This document shows positions 24,632 to 33,253 of a stretch of DNA of 64,000 nucleotides, one piece after another. Where the stretch lies: assembly GCA_934229625.1 (NCBI GenBank), contig CAKQDU010000006.1, positions 16,389-80,388 of the forward strand, in the 5' to 3' direction. The notes below the pieces were generated by a model. That model was not told where the DNA came from and searched no databases. It was given only the letters and a program-made list of their open reading frames with translations. The position numbers and the translations under genes are program-made. Source of the DNA: an uncultured Alphaproteobacteria bacterium (GTDB lineage Bacteria > Pseudomonadota > Alphaproteobacteria > RF32 > CAG-239). The first letter of the stretch is position 1. Each line of letters opens with the position of its first letter.

Positions 24632-26050
24632 ATGAGAATAAAAATAGCTATAGTCTGTAGCGCTGTTTTAGCCTTAGCTCCTTATGCGGTCAAGGCGGAT
24701 TTGGACCCGACATCGCTTATTCAGGATAAGCTGCGCAACGGTTTTGAAGAAGCTAATAAGGTATTTAAAGAGTATACGGGGCAGCAGCTTGATTTACAGC
24801 AGCTTGTAAACAGCCGAGATAAATTGGGAGAGCTTAAAAAGCTTGGCAAAAATTTTGCGATTGATGCCGCCATGTCTTATGGCAGCAATATTAAAATCCG
24901 TTCTCTTAGCGTAAAAGGCATTGCCGGAGATATTAAAGGCAGTATCGGAACACCGGAACTGGCGCGGAAACTTGGAAAGAAGATGACGCAAAAAAGCATG
25001 GTCAGCGACGATGTTGTCAAAGCTCAGCAAAAACAAAAAATGATAAATGAACTCCAAGTTGAAAATGTGGCTACAATGTATGCAAAAGCATTGGTTTTGC
25101 GTCGTTCCATAATCAATGAGGGAAATAAGCTTGAAGAAGAAGAAAAAACAGAAATCACGGATTTGACACAAATAGAAGACGCTTATAAAGCCGTTTCCAC
25201 GCGCGCCAACGGTCGCTGGAAAACAATTTTGGACGCGGCGGCCAACTATCAGGGACAGACTGCGGCAAGTTCTTTGCTTAATATAAGAGCGGATGCGGCA
25301 AAAGAGGAAGAAGAAAACGCTGCGGCTGCCGCCGAGAAAAAAGCCGAAGAAGATAAAAAAGCCGCTGAAAAAGCAGCTGAGTCTGGTATAACTGGCGGAA
25401 TTTCAATTACAGATGCCTATAAAAAAGGTTCAGAAACCGTAAATAAAATAAAAGATGGTAATTATGGCGATGCTATCGGAGAAATCGGCGGCGTTGCCGG
25501 AGATTTAAACGTTAATAATGAAATTGCCGGCAATATAAAAAATATCGGAGATTCCTATAATAAGGGAAAACAGGCTGCGGAAGATGTGGCAAACGGTCAA
25601 TATGGAAATGCGCTTGGAAATCTGGGAGAGGCAGCCGGCGGAGTAGGAATTGACGGAGATTTATCAGGAGGTTTGAAAAATGCCGGTAACGTTTATAATA
25701 CGGGAAATAATCTGAAGAATGATGTTAATTCCGGTAATTTTAACGGAATTTTAGACGGAGTCGTTTCTACGGCTGATAGTGTTAACAAGCTTGGCGGTTA
25801 TGACCAAGAAGCCTTAGCAGCGCAGGAAAAAGCTCAGAAAGAAGCCGCTGACAGAGCCGAAGCATCGGCAGCCGAAACAATGAACAACTTTAGCAACAGT
25901 CATAAAAATGATATTACAAATGATTTGATTAACAATTCACTTAAACAACAAGGACAAAACTTCTTGAACAGCGGTTCCTACTCAGGCGGAAACTCATCAG
26001 CTTCCGGAAGAAGCAAACAGTCTTGGAAGTTTGGCGGTGTGTCAAAATAA
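24632..26050 (+). CDS. Exported helical protein with glycine-rich internal repeats
   Basis: 472 residues with a Sec signal (ending YAVKA). Residues 25-220 are helical. An Ala/Glu/Lys coiled coil follows (about 220-255). From about 260 to 390 comes a Gly/Asn-rich region of loose repeats of roughly 45 residues (GNYGDAIGEIGGVAGDL, QYGNALGNLGEAAGGVG, GNFNGILDGVVSTADSV). The end has NNSLKQQGQNFLNSG, matching the C-terminal motif of the 22445 protein, plus a Ser/Gly tail. Two AGGA-type ribosome sites precede the ATG. No family recognised. Confidence 0.6.
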   Translation: MRIKIAIVCSAVLALAPYAVKADLDPTSLIQDKLRNGFEEANKVFKEYTGQQLDLQQLVNSRDKLGELKKLGKNFAIDAAMSYGSNIKIRSLSVKGIAGDIKGSIGTPELARKLGKKMTQKSMVSDDVVKAQQKQKMINELQVENVATMYAKALVLRRSIINEGNKLEEEEKTEITDLTQIEDAYKAVSTRANGRWKTILDAAANYQGQTAASSLLNIRADAAKEEEENAAAAAEKKAEEDKKAAEKAAESGITGGISITDAYKKGSETVNKIKDGNYGDAIGEIGGVAGDLNVNNEIAGNIKNIGDSYNKGKQAAEDVANGQYGNALGNLGEAAGGVGIDGDLSGGLKNAGNVYNTGNNLKNDVNSGNFNGILDGVVSTADSVNKLGGYDQEALAAQEKAQKEAADRAEASAAETMNNFSNSHKNDITNDLINNSLKQQGQNFLNSGSYSGGNSSASGRSKQSWKFGGVSK

Positions 26051-26066
26051 AGGAAAGGAAAAAATC

Positions 26067-27338
26067 ATGAAACATATTTCAAAACATATCCTTGCCCTTT
26101 TGGCGGTTGGTTTAACCATTTACAGTCCGTCTGCGTACGCCATATCAAAATTGGACTTTTTTGCACAGCTGGAAAATTTAAATCAGCGGATACAGAAGAC
26201 TGCCTCAAAATGGGAAGAAAAATATAACAAGACTATGGCTGATTTAGAGAAAAAAATAGAAAAAGCCGGCGGCAGCGAAGGACGAGCTATGTTTCATTCT
26301 TTGCGTAAGGAGATGGAGCAAAATTCTATAAATCTGTCCGAAGACATGGTAAAACAAGCAAAGTCCGGAGATTTTGATTTTTCTAAAAATCTGAAAAATA
26401 TAACCGGAAAATATTCTAATATGAAGCTGGATTTGAATACGGCTAATTTGTTGCTGACCGACTACAAAAAATCTCTTGATGAAGAACGCGGACGCAAAGA
26501 AAAAGCTATAAATGATAAATTGCTTGTGCTGAAAGTTGAACTGCAGTCTGAAAATGTGCAGAAAGATGAAAAGCGGCGCTCTGAAATTGCGCAGCAAATT
26601 GCCTCTTTAGAAGAACAGAAAGCTGCTTTGGCGGCAGAAAAAATTGAACGCGATGATAAGGCTGCAGATTTGGAAGAAAATGTCAGAAAACAATCTGAGA
26701 AACTGGCTAAAATGAAAAAACAAATCTCAGAAGAAGAAATCCGCGGTTATTTGGATAAAGCCACACAGTCTTTATTTGCGCCGACAGAAGAAAATGAAGA
26801 AGAAAAAGCCATTGAGGAAATGTATGGCGCTGATGTTAAATCATTTTTCTTAGGCAAATATGAATATACAAGCTCAGAAAATATTGCGCGGGTTAAAGGA
26901 AAACGTCAAAAAGAATATTACAGCGCGTTGCTTAATTTGATGAAAGTAATCACAAAGGGAGAAATCAAAGGCAAACAAATATCAGAAGCATCTGTGGATT
27001 ATTTAAATAGAACTACCGGCGGTAATGCAGCCGGCGGTAAATCCGCAATAGCTCCGGATGGTATTTTCGGCGGTATGGCAATGAAAATTGGCGCCGATAT
27101 CCAAAACGCCAAAGCTGCGGCAATATATATGGAATTGCTGATAGCCGAAATTCGCTTCAATACCATGACAGAAATCAACTTATGGAACGATAAATATAAA
27201 CTTGAGGACTATAGTAAAGATTATACTAAGTTTAATTTGGATGATTATGTGGTTAAAAATAAAAGTTTATTGGACAATGCCAAAGATAAACTGAAAGATG
27301 CGGCATCCAGCGGCATCAGCGGTTGGAAAGGTTTATAA
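26067..27338 (+). CDS. Exported long coiled-coil protein of the secretion operon
   Basis: 423 residues from the ATG at 26067, chosen for AGGAAAGGA just upstream and a clean Sec signal (ILALLAVGLTIYSPSAYA) at the N-terminus. Nearly all of the mature part up to residue 250 is charged helix with heptad character (for example EEKYNKTMADLEKKIEKAGG and DLEENVRKQSEKLAKMKKQI). The C-terminal 150 residues are helical with a Gly-rich break (GGNAAGGKSAIAPDGIFGG). It could be a structural or surface component; no family recognised. It ends 17 bases before the next start. Confidence 0.6.
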   Translation: MKHISKHILALLAVGLTIYSPSAYAISKLDFFAQLENLNQRIQKTASKWEEKYNKTMADLEKKIEKAGGSEGRAMFHSLRKEMEQNSINLSEDMVKQAKSGDFDFSKNLKNITGKYSNMKLDLNTANLLLTDYKKSLDEERGRKEKAINDKLLVLKVELQSENVQKDEKRRSEIAQQIASLEEQKAALAAEKIERDDKAADLEENVRKQSEKLAKMKKQISEEEIRGYLDKATQSLFAPTEENEEEKAIEEMYGADVKSFFLGKYEYTSSENIARVKGKRQKEYYSALLNLMKVITKGEIKGKQISEASVDYLNRTTGGNAAGGKSAIAPDGIFGGMAMKIGADIQNAKAAAIYMELLIAEIRFNTMTEINLWNDKYKLEDYSKDYTKFNLDDYVVKNKSLLDNAKDKLKDAASSGISGWKGL

Positions 27339-27355
27339 CATTGGGGAGCAAAACA

Positions 27356-30300
27356 ATGAAAGAGATATGCAGATTATTGATTTTGAGCGGTGTTTTGTTT
27401 GTTAAACCCGTGCAGGCCTTTATTTTCCCCGACTATACGCCGCTGCTGCCGATTGCGCCGCAAATTTGTGCGCAATGCACTCCGGCAACAATTTCTACCG
27501 TAGTCAGCACGGTTGACCAGATGCGGGCTATGGAACAAAAACTGCATGGCGCAAATCTGCTGACATTAGCGCAGCAAAGTGCTAAATCATATGCTGTTGA
27601 ATTGGGAAAAAGTAAATTTAATGCTCTGAAACAGAAGGTTACTCAACGCAAAAAAGTAATTTCAGCATCACGCGTCATTCAAGATAGTTCGCTGACAGTC
27701 GCAGGAGATATCAGCGATGAGGGTAAAGTTAAAGAAGCTTTTATCACTCTGTTTTTGCAATATCCGTCAAAAAACGGCAGCAAAAAGAAAGAATATGAAG
27801 AAAACGGTAAGCAGCTTTCAATGGATACCACATTAGAAATGTATATTACCGCTCGCGAACTCAATAAAGAGTTAACAACTATGATGGCGCAATTGGAAAA
27901 TATTGAAAATTGTTTGGTTGCCGGAGAAAACTGTACAGATTTGGGTTTAGGCAACAAAGATTGCCAATCGGAGGATAAAGAAGATAAAGTTTGTATATGG
28001 AACAATGCGCTGGCTGCTGTTCGGATTTATGACAAAATTATGCGCTATAATGAATTTTTAACTGCAATGAATGCACAATATAATGCTGTTCGCAGTATTG
28101 GCGGTACGGCAAAAATTAAAGAATATGTTGAAGATAAAAAAAGCAGTAAACAGAGCTTTTTAGAAAATAAATATCAGAACAATGGTATGGTTACAGCATA
28201 TTCTTATAATACTGTAATGCTTGCCGGAGCTTCGGTTGACGACGAAGAAGGTTTTGATACATTAGACGATGCTGGTTTGAAATCTCCGGTTGCGGATAAA
28301 GAAAAAGAGTTTGACAGCTTGAAAGTGATTTCTGATGCTAAAGATGCGATGAATGAAGCTATTACAGCGCATAATTTTAAAAAATCTTTACCGCAATATC
28401 GCAATGTGTTTGAGTTGTATCACAGTTTGTCTGACTATCAAAAGAAAACCGAGTATAATGTTAATACGTCCATCAGATGCATAAATACTTATTTAAGTCA
28501 CTATTATTTGTCGTCAGAAACTTCTTGGTTTGGTTCAAAATGCAGTCTCAGCGGTGGTGTTTATCAATGTCACTATTTGCCGGAAAAGGCTTTTTCCGAC
28601 AAATCCGGAAGCATCGGCGATTATGATATAGCCTGTGATGATGACAAAAGTAAAAAATGCTATACAGTACAGCACAGCAAGGATATAAAAAATACTTCCG
28701 GTATCGGACAATGGTTAAATTCTTTAGCCGAGAATATCCGTAACAAAGCTGAGGAAAGCGGGGGTGACACCTATGAAAACGGTAATGACAGTATATATAT
28801 GTCCGAGGATATAGATTTTTCAAATTCCGGAAACACATCTCTTTCATCGCTTAAAGCAAACGCTTCATCAGGATACGACAAAGACAATAAAGGAACCAAT
28901 GTCAGAAGTCTTAAAAAACCTTCTATGGAAGAAGAAATGTATGCCCAAAACCGTGCCAACGCGCTGATGAACTGGACGCTAGGTAAAGAAACTTCTGAAA
29001 TGGTGAATAAAGAATATATTACCGGAAGCAATACTTTTGGACAGACTAAGTCCGGAAACATTTTATGGAACGACCAGAAATATTTTTATGATGACTATAT
29101 CAATGGTAAATATGAAAATATGGAGGCCTATATAGATAATACGACTTTTGTCGATTTACTGGCCGCCACGGCTAAAGAAATTAACGAAATATATCCATAT
29201 AAGGCAATCCGCGATGCAACAGGCCGAGTTGTTAAAACTCCGGAACAGCAGAGAGAAGAAGCCGCAAAACAAATTGATAAATTTGTATCTTCTGCGGCAA
29301 CCGAACCGGATTCCAAAGATTTGGACGAGAAACTTGCTGCCGAAAAGACTGCATTGACTGCATTGACTAATGAATACTTGAATAAAGTTAAAAGTTTGCA
29401 GAGCCAAAAAGCTCCTATTTATAAGACAATGGATGACAACAGCACAAAGTTCAGCGCTATGCAGGATGAAATCAATAACGCCAAGTCAACGGTTGATGAT
29501 GCTGATACAGAAATGCCTAAATCGGAAGATGCTATTAAAGAAGGTGAAAAGCTTGAACGCGGAAACGAAGTTTCTCCGCAGAGAAAAGGCTTCAACTCTA
29601 ATATTTCAAAAAATAAAGAAAATAAAGAGAATGCCGATAAAAAATTGGAATCTATGAAACTGTCAGCCGACAGATTGCAAAAACAAATAGACGCGTCTCG
29701 GGCAAAACTGGAAGAAATTGATAAAAATATATATCAAGCCAAGTCTGACTATGTATTGGCTTATAATGATGCTCAAGGAGCGTCGCGTCAGGCCATTAAC
29801 GAAGCAGCTAAAGCTTATGAGGATGCTCGCAAGGATTATGTCAGCAAAATCAGTAAAGCCGCGTCAAAAGTCAAAGTGTTGGGAATTGCCGATGCGTTGC
29901 TGACAGCGGCAAAAGCCAAAGCTAAATCAGAAATAGAAACTGCGCATGAAAAAGTATTGGCTTTGGGCGACAAGCTGTATCTGGAATCCGGCGCCAACGA
30001 CGTTGCGAAAATACATAAAGAATTGCTGGAAAAATTACAAAATTTGCAATTAAGTCCGCAAACCGGCGAATATGGTGAATATATTGAAAAATATAATGAA
30101 ATGTTTGCACCGCTTGTAAAAGGCAAGTTGAGCGAAGATATTGATTATTTTTGGGGAATTGTTGAGCGTGAGCGTGATTTTTATGTTCCTAAGTCTCCGC
30201 TTAATTTCAGCTCAGCTCCGCTGCGAGAGGTTTTCCACTTTGATTTGGATGATTATGATGTTGTTATAAAATATTTTAAGAATGGTTCAGACATAACTCC

Positions 30301-31342
30301 TGAAAATAACGAGGATGTGACGCTTGTCGGTAACAGTTTGCTGTTGAGCGGCTTGGAACTTCCGGAAATTTGGAAACAGTTGCTGTCCTATCGTCCTTAT
30401 GTTGAAAGAGATATAGATTTTGACAAGTTGTTTCATCCGGAAGGCGTAAACAATGCCGAAGTTTTGGCCGGCTCCGGAATATATCCATGTTCAATGAACG
30501 GAAAAATTGTGACGGCTACTGCCGATGGTTATGCCGCGGCAACAGGTAATGGGTATAAATGTATACATCTGGTTGGCGGAAAAGATAAGGAAGCCGGTGC
30601 CTCTATTTCCATTAGCGGAAAGGTTAATATCGGTAATTGGAAAAAAGCTAGTGAATTGGGACAGATTTTAGATTATGTTGTTACTGTTAAAATGGTCGGG
30701 CCATTCAAAATTGAAGCGGTTGGACATTTGAGCTTTAATAACGCATTACTCAAAGCCGTAAGCAGAATAAAAAAATCGGATAAATTAGATGAATCTGAAA
30801 GCGCAAGCCGCGATTATTATTTGTATTCACGCTTTTTGTTTGACCGTAATCAGTTTGGCGACTATCTGGATATGGTTGAGATAAATGCCGATGCTGCAAA
30901 AGCGGTGGCTTTGCAAAAAACACAGGTTGACGAGTTGCGGGCGCAGTTGAAAGATATTCTGAATAAAATCGGTTATGACATTAGTGACGATTTTGATTTG
31001 AGCAACGACAGCGACTACAAAAAGGTTTCCGATACTCTAAAAACGTATAAAACCGCATATTTGCGCCGGTTGACTGATTTGCTGCAAACTATAAATGGCG
31101 AAACGGCATTGATTAAGACAAACAAAGAGAAATTACAGCATGCCAAACAGGTTATGGAAAAGGATAGCGATGAGATGGTTTCCATTTCAGGCGAGGAAGA
31201 TTTGGATGAATTGACCGAAAAAATCAAAACAGCCAAAGCAGACCAGTCGCTGACAGATGTTTATGAAAAAGAGGGCGGAAATAGTATGCAAAAACAGCTG
31301 AAACAGCTGCGTCCGCCATATTGCGCCGCCTATCCGTATTAG
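27356..31342 (+). CDS. Giant exported protein with coiled coils, secretion operon
   Basis: 1328 residues from the ATG at 27356, 7 bases after GGGGAG; the longer frame to 27323 would hide the Sec signal (LLILSGVLFVKPVQA). The mature N-terminus has a CxxC (PQICAQCTPATIS), then helical segments. Two more cysteine-containing patches lie near residues 190-215 and 385-440. Residues about 640-900 are an extended coiled coil (LQKQIDASRAKLEEIDKNIY). A compact region rich in beta and aromatic residues covers about 930-1130, then helices run to the end (PPYCAAYPY). It is not hydrophobic, so it is not a VirB6. It is possibly a surface-exposed or periplasm-spanning element; no family recognised. Confidence 0.6.
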   Translation: MKEICRLLILSGVLFVKPVQAFIFPDYTPLLPIAPQICAQCTPATISTVVSTVDQMRAMEQKLHGANLLTLAQQSAKSYAVELGKSKFNALKQKVTQRKKVISASRVIQDSSLTVAGDISDEGKVKEAFITLFLQYPSKNGSKKKEYEENGKQLSMDTTLEMYITARELNKELTTMMAQLENIENCLVAGENCTDLGLGNKDCQSEDKEDKVCIWNNALAAVRIYDKIMRYNEFLTAMNAQYNAVRSIGGTAKIKEYVEDKKSSKQSFLENKYQNNGMVTAYSYNTVMLAGASVDDEEGFDTLDDAGLKSPVADKEKEFDSLKVISDAKDAMNEAITAHNFKKSLPQYRNVFELYHSLSDYQKKTEYNVNTSIRCINTYLSHYYLSSETSWFGSKCSLSGGVYQCHYLPEKAFSDKSGSIGDYDIACDDDKSKKCYTVQHSKDIKNTSGIGQWLNSLAENIRNKAEESGGDTYENGNDSIYMSEDIDFSNSGNTSLSSLKANASSGYDKDNKGTNVRSLKKPSMEEEMYAQNRANALMNWTLGKETSEMVNKEYITGSNTFGQTKSGNILWNDQKYFYDDYINGKYENMEAYIDNTTFVDLLAATAKEINEIYPYKAIRDATGRVVKTPEQQREEAAKQIDKFVSSAATEPDSKDLDEKLAAEKTALTALTNEYLNKVKSLQSQKAPIYKTMDDNSTKFSAMQDEINNAKSTVDDADTEMPKSEDAIKEGEKLERGNEVSPQRKGFNSNISKNKENKENADKKLESMKLSADRLQKQIDASRAKLEEIDKNIYQAKSDYVLAYNDAQGASRQAINEAAKAYEDARKDYVSKISKAASKVKVLGIADALLTAAKAKAKSEIETAHEKVLALGDKLYLESGANDVAKIHKELLEKLQNLQLSPQTGEYGEYIEKYNEMFAPLVKGKLSEDIDYFWGIVERERDFYVPKSPLNFSSAPLREVFHFDLDDYDVVIKYFKNGSDITPENNEDVTLVGNSLLLSGLELPEIWKQLLSYRPYVERDIDFDKLFHPEGVNNAEVLAGSGIYPCSMNGKIVTATADGYAAATGNGYKCIHLVGGKDKEAGASISISGKVNIGNWKKASELGQILDYVVTVKMVGPFKIEAVGHLSFNNALLKAVSRIKKSDKLDESESASRDYYLYSRFLFDRNQFGDYLDMVEINADAAKAVALQKTQVDELRAQLKDILNKIGYDISDDFDLSNDSDYKKVSDTLKTYKTAYLRRLTDLLQTINGETALIKTNKEKLQHAKQVMEKDSDEMVSISGEEDLDELTEKIKTAKADQSLTDVYEKEGGNSMQKQLKQLRPPYCAAYPY

Positions 31343-31381
31343 CGAAAAAAATTGTTGGAATTGTGGTAAGGAGAATAAAAA

Positions 31382-32131
31382 TTGGAACTAAACAACGGTA
31401 TACAGCCTAAGTTGCTGACAGATAACAACGTACAGCCGAATGACGTCAAGTTGCAATATATTACCGATGATAAAATCAATAATAATTCCATGAAAGAAAT
31501 TTATTTCCGCTGGTTGTCGCGGTTGGTTGTTTTGTGTGCCGTGCTGTCTTTGGGACTATTTTTGTGCGCTTCGTTGGTGATATTTAGGTTGGCGCCGGAA
31601 ATTATCGTCGAGCCGCTGTTGATTATAAGTCAGAATGATTCTAAAACAATGGTGCGTTATGAACCTATAACACCCAAAATGCCGTCAATAAAGCAAATGA
31701 CAGAATTATTTATTAAACAATATATCATTATGCGCAATACCGTTATAAATGATGAGCAGGAAATGCGGACACGCTGGGGACCGGGTGGAATTGTCGCATA
31801 TTTGTCTTCGCCGAGGGTATATTATGAATTTGTGGGGCAGAATACTGAAAATATCAATCAAATGTTTGATAATGATTATTCGAGTGAGGTACGCATAGAC
31901 AGCCTTAATAAAATAAGTGAAAACAGTCCGGCCTGGATTGTTAATTTTACCATTTATAATCTTTCACGTTCTCGCAGCGGCAAAAACGGCGCGCTGACCT
32001 TAAAAAAGACAAAAATGCGAGCATCCGTCACTCCGCGTTTTATTCCTGAGCGACGAGCTGTATTTGCGCGTTTAATCAATCCGCTTGGTTTTACGGTTAT
32101 GAAATATAATCAGGATGAAATCAGAGAATAG
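31382..32131 (+). CDS. virB8: VirB8-like protein, first copy
   Basis: 249 residues from a TTG start at 31382, supported by AAGGAG at 31368-31373; the next ATG (31490) is also possible. A short cytoplasmic part, one membrane helix (VVLCAVLSLGLFLCASLVIF, about 56-75) and a periplasmic NTF2-like domain follow. The last part, INPLGFTVMKYNQDE, matches the conserved end of VirB8 (NPLGF-x-V-x-x-Y). VirB8 dimers connect the inner-membrane complex to the core. A second copy lies 350 bases downstream; the two are clearly paralogous but divergent. Confidence 0.78.
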   Translation: MELNNGIQPKLLTDNNVQPNDVKLQYITDDKINNNSMKEIYFRWLSRLVVLCAVLSLGLFLCASLVIFRLAPEIIVEPLLIISQNDSKTMVRYEPITPKMPSIKQMTELFIKQYIIMRNTVINDEQEMRTRWGPGGIVAYLSSPRVYYEFVGQNTENINQMFDNDYSSEVRIDSLNKISENSPAWIVNFTIYNLSRSRSGKNGALTLKKTKMRASVTPRFIPERRAVFARLINPLGFTVMKYNQDEIRE

Positions 32132-32280
32132 TTTTTGTTTAAGTAATTTTAATCTTTTTATTTTAGTATAATAGCCGAGGGAGTATCTTTAGTTTGGCCT
32201 TAAATGGCTATAGGCTTGGGATATCCTATGGTGTAGCCGATTCTATGCCATATAAGTAACAAATAGTAAAAGAGGCTGAA
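32132..32280 (+). promoter_or_regulatory. Structured spacer with internal promoter-like -10
   Basis: A 149-base gap, the longest in the second half of the operon. It has a TATAAT at 32168-32173 and then a potential hairpin: GGCTATAGG at about 32206 can pair with CCTATGGTGTAGCC at about 32226. No known riboswitch is recognised. It may give extra transcription of virB7 and the genes behind it. Confidence 0.4.
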
Positions 32281-32472
32281 ATGTCTAAAAAAATTTTAGT
32301 TGTTTTAGGATTGTTGCTGATTTTGTCAGCTTGCAGTCTGTTTGGCTCATATTATGAACCGGAAGCCGTTGGTCCCGGTAAAGATATAAATGAGCTAAAG
32401 TTGTCTCCATGTGCGTGTATGCAGGTGGAAATCATTAAGAATGTGCCTGATTGGTTTATGGAAACAATTTAA
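32281..32472 (+). CDS. virB7: VirB7-like small lipoprotein
   Basis: 63 residues. A lipoprotein signal (MSKKILVVLGLLLILSAC, lipobox LSAC) is followed by a short polar segment with a Cys-x-Cys (LSPCACMQVEIIKNVPDW). VirB7 is a small lipoprotein that joins VirB9 in the outer-membrane ring; size, lipobox and position among virB8-virB9 fit. Other small lipoproteins cannot be excluded. The stop lies 15 bases before the second virB8. Confidence 0.68.
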   Translation: MSKKILVVLGLLLILSACSLFGSYYEPEAVGPGKDINELKLSPCACMQVEIIKNVPDWFMETI

Positions 32473-32486
32473 CAGGGTATAATGAA

Positions 32487-33233
32487 ATGCCAAATCAGCT
32501 TGGAGCAAATAACACACAACAAAGGCTGCTGCAGTCCGGTACACAGTCCAGAGCCGGAATGCGTACCGGTGTTCGCCGCATAAATCGCAATGAAGACAGT
32601 TTGGTTGTCAACGCCAGTGAAAAAAGGTATTTATGGACGGCTCGTGCTTTTGCTGTGGTGACGGCTATAAGCTTGTGCTGCAATCTGATTTTGCTTTTGA
32701 CAATTTCAAACATTTTGCCGATGTATCGGGTTGAGCCATATTTATTGACTTTAAGCAGCAAAGAAGAACAAGTATATCGTATTGTTCCATATACCAGAGA
32801 TATGGATTCGCAAAAATCTATTACCGAAACTTTTGTGCGTGAATATATTTTATTGCGCACAACTTTGCTGTCAGATACGGAAGAAATGGAATCTCGTTGG
32901 CAAAATGGCGGCGATTTACAAGAAATGTCTTCATCAATTGTGTATCAGGATTTTTTGAAAAACACCGGTCGCAAGCTGATGCAACGTATGAAACAAGATG
33001 GTCTGACCAGCTCCGTGAAAATTTTGACGGTAAATGAAATTGAAGACAGAACATGGCAGGTTGAATATAGTGTTGACTATTATTTGCCGTCGTCATATAA
33101 ACCGAAAACCATTCGCTACAGAGCTAGTTTAAAAATCCAATATCAGCCGCGGCGTGTTCAATATAAAGAGCGCTTAAAAAATCCGGTTGGATTTAAGGTG
33201 ATTTCATATGGTACAAAGCAACTAAAAGATTAA
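32487..33233 (+). CDS. virB8: VirB8-like protein, second copy
   Basis: 248 residues from the ATG at 32487 (AGGG 9 bases upstream); a start inside virB7 at 32451 is possible but would overlap it. A Gln/Arg-rich cytoplasmic part of about 60 residues precedes the membrane helix (FAVVTAISLCCNLILLLTI). The periplasmic domain has YRVEPYLLTLSSKEEQVY, close to VirB8 (VEPY/F-hydrophobic), FVREYILLRTTL, and the terminal KNPVGFKVISYG. Two VirB8 proteins in one operon could form a heteromer. Confidence 0.8.
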   Translation: MPNQLGANNTQQRLLQSGTQSRAGMRTGVRRINRNEDSLVVNASEKRYLWTARAFAVVTAISLCCNLILLLTISNILPMYRVEPYLLTLSSKEEQVYRIVPYTRDMDSQKSITETFVREYILLRTTLLSDTEEMESRWQNGGDLQEMSSSIVYQDFLKNTGRKLMQRMKQDGLTSSVKILTVNEIEDRTWQVEYSVDYYLPSSYKPKTIRYRASLKIQYQPRRVQYKERLKNPVGFKVISYGTKQLKD

Positions 33234-33253
33234 CCCCATTTAAGGAAAAAAAA

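Noticed and set aside
27356..31342. The 1328-residue protein as an extended VirB6
   Set aside because: It sits where VirB6 would be, but it has only a signal peptide and no multiple membrane helices.
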